Shown in pieces: positions 63,165 to 64,000 of a stretch of 64,000 nt of DNA. Position 1 is the stretch's first letter, and every line of letters begins with the position of its first letter. Source of the DNA: Silicimonas sp. (GTDB lineage Bacteria > Pseudomonadota > Alphaproteobacteria > Rhodobacterales > Rhodobacteraceae); the NCBI GenBank assembly GCA_022820365.1, contig JAJEFO010000065.1, positions 17,879 to 81,878 of the forward strand, read 5' to 3'. A program made the position numbers and the translations under genes. The notes under the pieces were generated by a model. That model did not search any database. It had not been told where the DNA came from and saw only the letters and a program-made list of their open reading frames with translations.

Positions 63165-63788
63165 ATGAGCGCTGCCCGCACGGAACGGCTGGACGTATTC
63201 GGCCTGCTTCACGCGGAACCCGATGACGGCATCGGGGAGGGAACCATTGTTCTCCTCGGCCCCGCCGAACCCGGATTCTGGCCCCATGTGACGGCCACTC
63301 CCGAATTCGGCGACGGCGAGCCCGATCCCCTGGATCGCTGGTCCGCGCGCGTGATCAAGCGAATCGCGGCGAACACTGGTGGCCAAGCGCTGCTTCCCTT
63401 CGGAAAGCCGGCACGGCCATTCACCCGCTGGGCGCTCAGGAGCGGGCACGCTTTCGTCTCGCCGGTCTTGCTTCTGGTTCATGCCCGTGCCGGCCTCTTC
63501 GTGTCATATAGGGGCGCTATACTGTTGCCCGAGCTTCTGGAACTTCCGAAGACACCGTCCAATCCATGTGATACATGCAAGGGCAGGCCCTGCCTTGCGG
63601 CCTGTCCGGCATCGGCACTTGTCAGCGGCAGCTACGACATTCCTGCCTGCCATGCCTACCTTGACACGGACGCAGGTCAGACCTGCATGACACTGGGCTG
63701 CGCCGTGCGCCGCTCTTGCCCACTGGGACGCAACTATCCCAGAATGGAGACACAGTCGGCTCATCACATGAAGGCGTTCCATCCGTGA
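63165..63788 (+). CDS. Ferredoxin-like protein with a Cys-rich C-terminal segment
   Basis: A 207-residue cytoplasmic protein. The N-terminal two thirds (GPAEPGFWPHVTATPEF, then DRWSARVIKRIA, GQALLPFGKPARPF) are a domain seen in such proteins of Rhodobacterales. Its C-terminus holds NPCDTCKGRPCLAACPASAL and a later CMTLGCAVRRSCPLG, patterns that could bind one or two [4Fe-4S] clusters. ATG 63165 has GAGGAAGTG just upstream, better than ATG 63150. The stop overlaps the next gene's GTG. Electron carrier for an unknown enzyme. Confidence 0.8.
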   Translation: MSAARTERLDVFGLLHAEPDDGIGEGTIVLLGPAEPGFWPHVTATPEFGDGEPDPLDRWSARVIKRIAANTGGQALLPFGKPARPFTRWALRSGHAFVSPVLLLVHARAGLFVSYRGAILLPELLELPKTPSNPCDTCKGRPCLAACPASALVSGSYDIPACHAYLDTDAGQTCMTLGCAVRRSCPLGRNYPRMETQSAHHMKAFHP

Positions 63789-64000
63789 CACTCACTCTCA
63801 TCCTGACGCGACATGCGAAGTCTTCATGGGATGATCCCACGCTGGATGACTTCGATCGCAATGTTGTATTTCTGATTGATCCGTTGCGGATTTCCCGGAT
63901 TGTTTCGTGCGGGATTGGGTGTTTCTTCCCACGGTCTTCCGACATTGCTGGTCATTCAGGGACGGGTTGCGTTTCGGCCGCGTACTTCCCTTCCCGACAG
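63785..64000 (+). pseudogene. sixA: SixA-type histidine phosphatase, interrupted
   Basis: GTG 63785 overlaps the ferredoxin-like stop by 4 nt. The first 25 residues read MTLTLILTRHAKSSWDDP and on to DDFDR, the classic RHxxS (RHAKSS) phosphatase start of SixA-like phosphohistidine phosphatases. From about 63860 the sequence no longer matches: the expected R/PLNxRG stretch is replaced by VVFLIDPLRISRIV. The frame stays open to the window end, but the family similarity is lost, which looks like an insertion breakpoint. The rest cannot be seen. Confidence 0.6.
63860..64000. mobile_element. Possible end of an inserted element
   Basis: The sequence after the sixA breakpoint (from AATGTTGTATTTCTG) has a different base composition and no continuity with the phosphatase. 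It may be the terminal region of an insertion sequence running off the window. No terminal inverted repeat partner or target duplication can be seen, so this is inference. Confidence 0.3.

Overview
The window reads as a chromosomal segment of a GC-rich alphaproteobacterium, most likely Rhodobacterales (Roseobacter/Paracoccus group). Grounds: the order rpmH-rnpA-yidD-ttcA-yidC-MOSC-yihA-argB, the DUF2794 and IalB-type genes, the AioX-AioS-AioR arrangement, GAAC/GTTC-N7 direct repeats of the alphaproteobacterial LexA type, and frequent GTG/TTG starts with 4-nt ATGA/GTGA overlaps. No plasmid or phage replication genes and no CRISPR array are visible.

Layout. 1-8.4 kb: leucine biosynthesis (leuB start, leuD, leuC, with an SDR and a SnoaL-like gene between leuD and leuB), purine/methylthioadenosine salvage (apt, mtnP), DUF2794, an NlpC/P60 peptidase coupled to an M17 aminopeptidase. 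8.7-13.2 kb: an accessory patch with a flavin monooxygenase, a His-rich TPR protein and a decayed integrase. 13.4-22.4 kb: carbonic anhydrase, asd, rppH, a methyltransferase, a dnaE2 lacking its C-terminal domain, and a second, paralogous TPR protein. 22.6-35.3 kb: tag, a lytic transglycosylase, RNase R, the dapE/dapD lysine and cell-wall cluster with small coupled enzymes, an asparaginase, IalB, rlmN, a LOG protein. 35.4-42.8 kb: an arsenite-oxidation island (aioX, aioS, aioR, aioB, aioA, all minus strand) bracketed by two inverted IS630-type transposase remnants. aioA carries a homopolymer frameshift and aioR an in-frame TGA inside the Walker A motif. 43-49.2 kb: GH42 beta-galactosidase, two near-identical tRNA-Arg genes, and an operon of a TVP38/TMEM64 membrane protein, a disulfide oxidoreductase and a histidine kinase. 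49.4-55.3 kb: a DprA-like/phosphoribosyltransferase pair (the second gene broken by TAG), then rpmH-rnpA-yidD, then a 2.8-kb cassette of an HNH nuclease plus a phospholipase D-nuclease/P-loop ATPase fusion inserted between yidD and ttcA. 55.6-64 kb: ttcA, yidC, MOSC, yihA, argB, an acyl-CoA synthetase, a ferredoxin-like protein and a sixA gene whose reading changes abruptly at about 63860, as if interrupted.

How it fits together: most genes are housekeeping. The accessory material is (i) the arsenite island, where AioX would sense arsenite, AioS and AioR would relay the signal and AioBA would oxidise As(III); (ii) two nuclease/DNA-processing cassettes flanking the ribosomal-protein/RNase P locus, which look like candidate defence modules; (iii) the paired TPR proteins of unknown role. 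The HNH plus PLD-ATPase cassette is my best candidate for an undescribed system. All functional calls rest on reading motifs and gene order; no database search was run.
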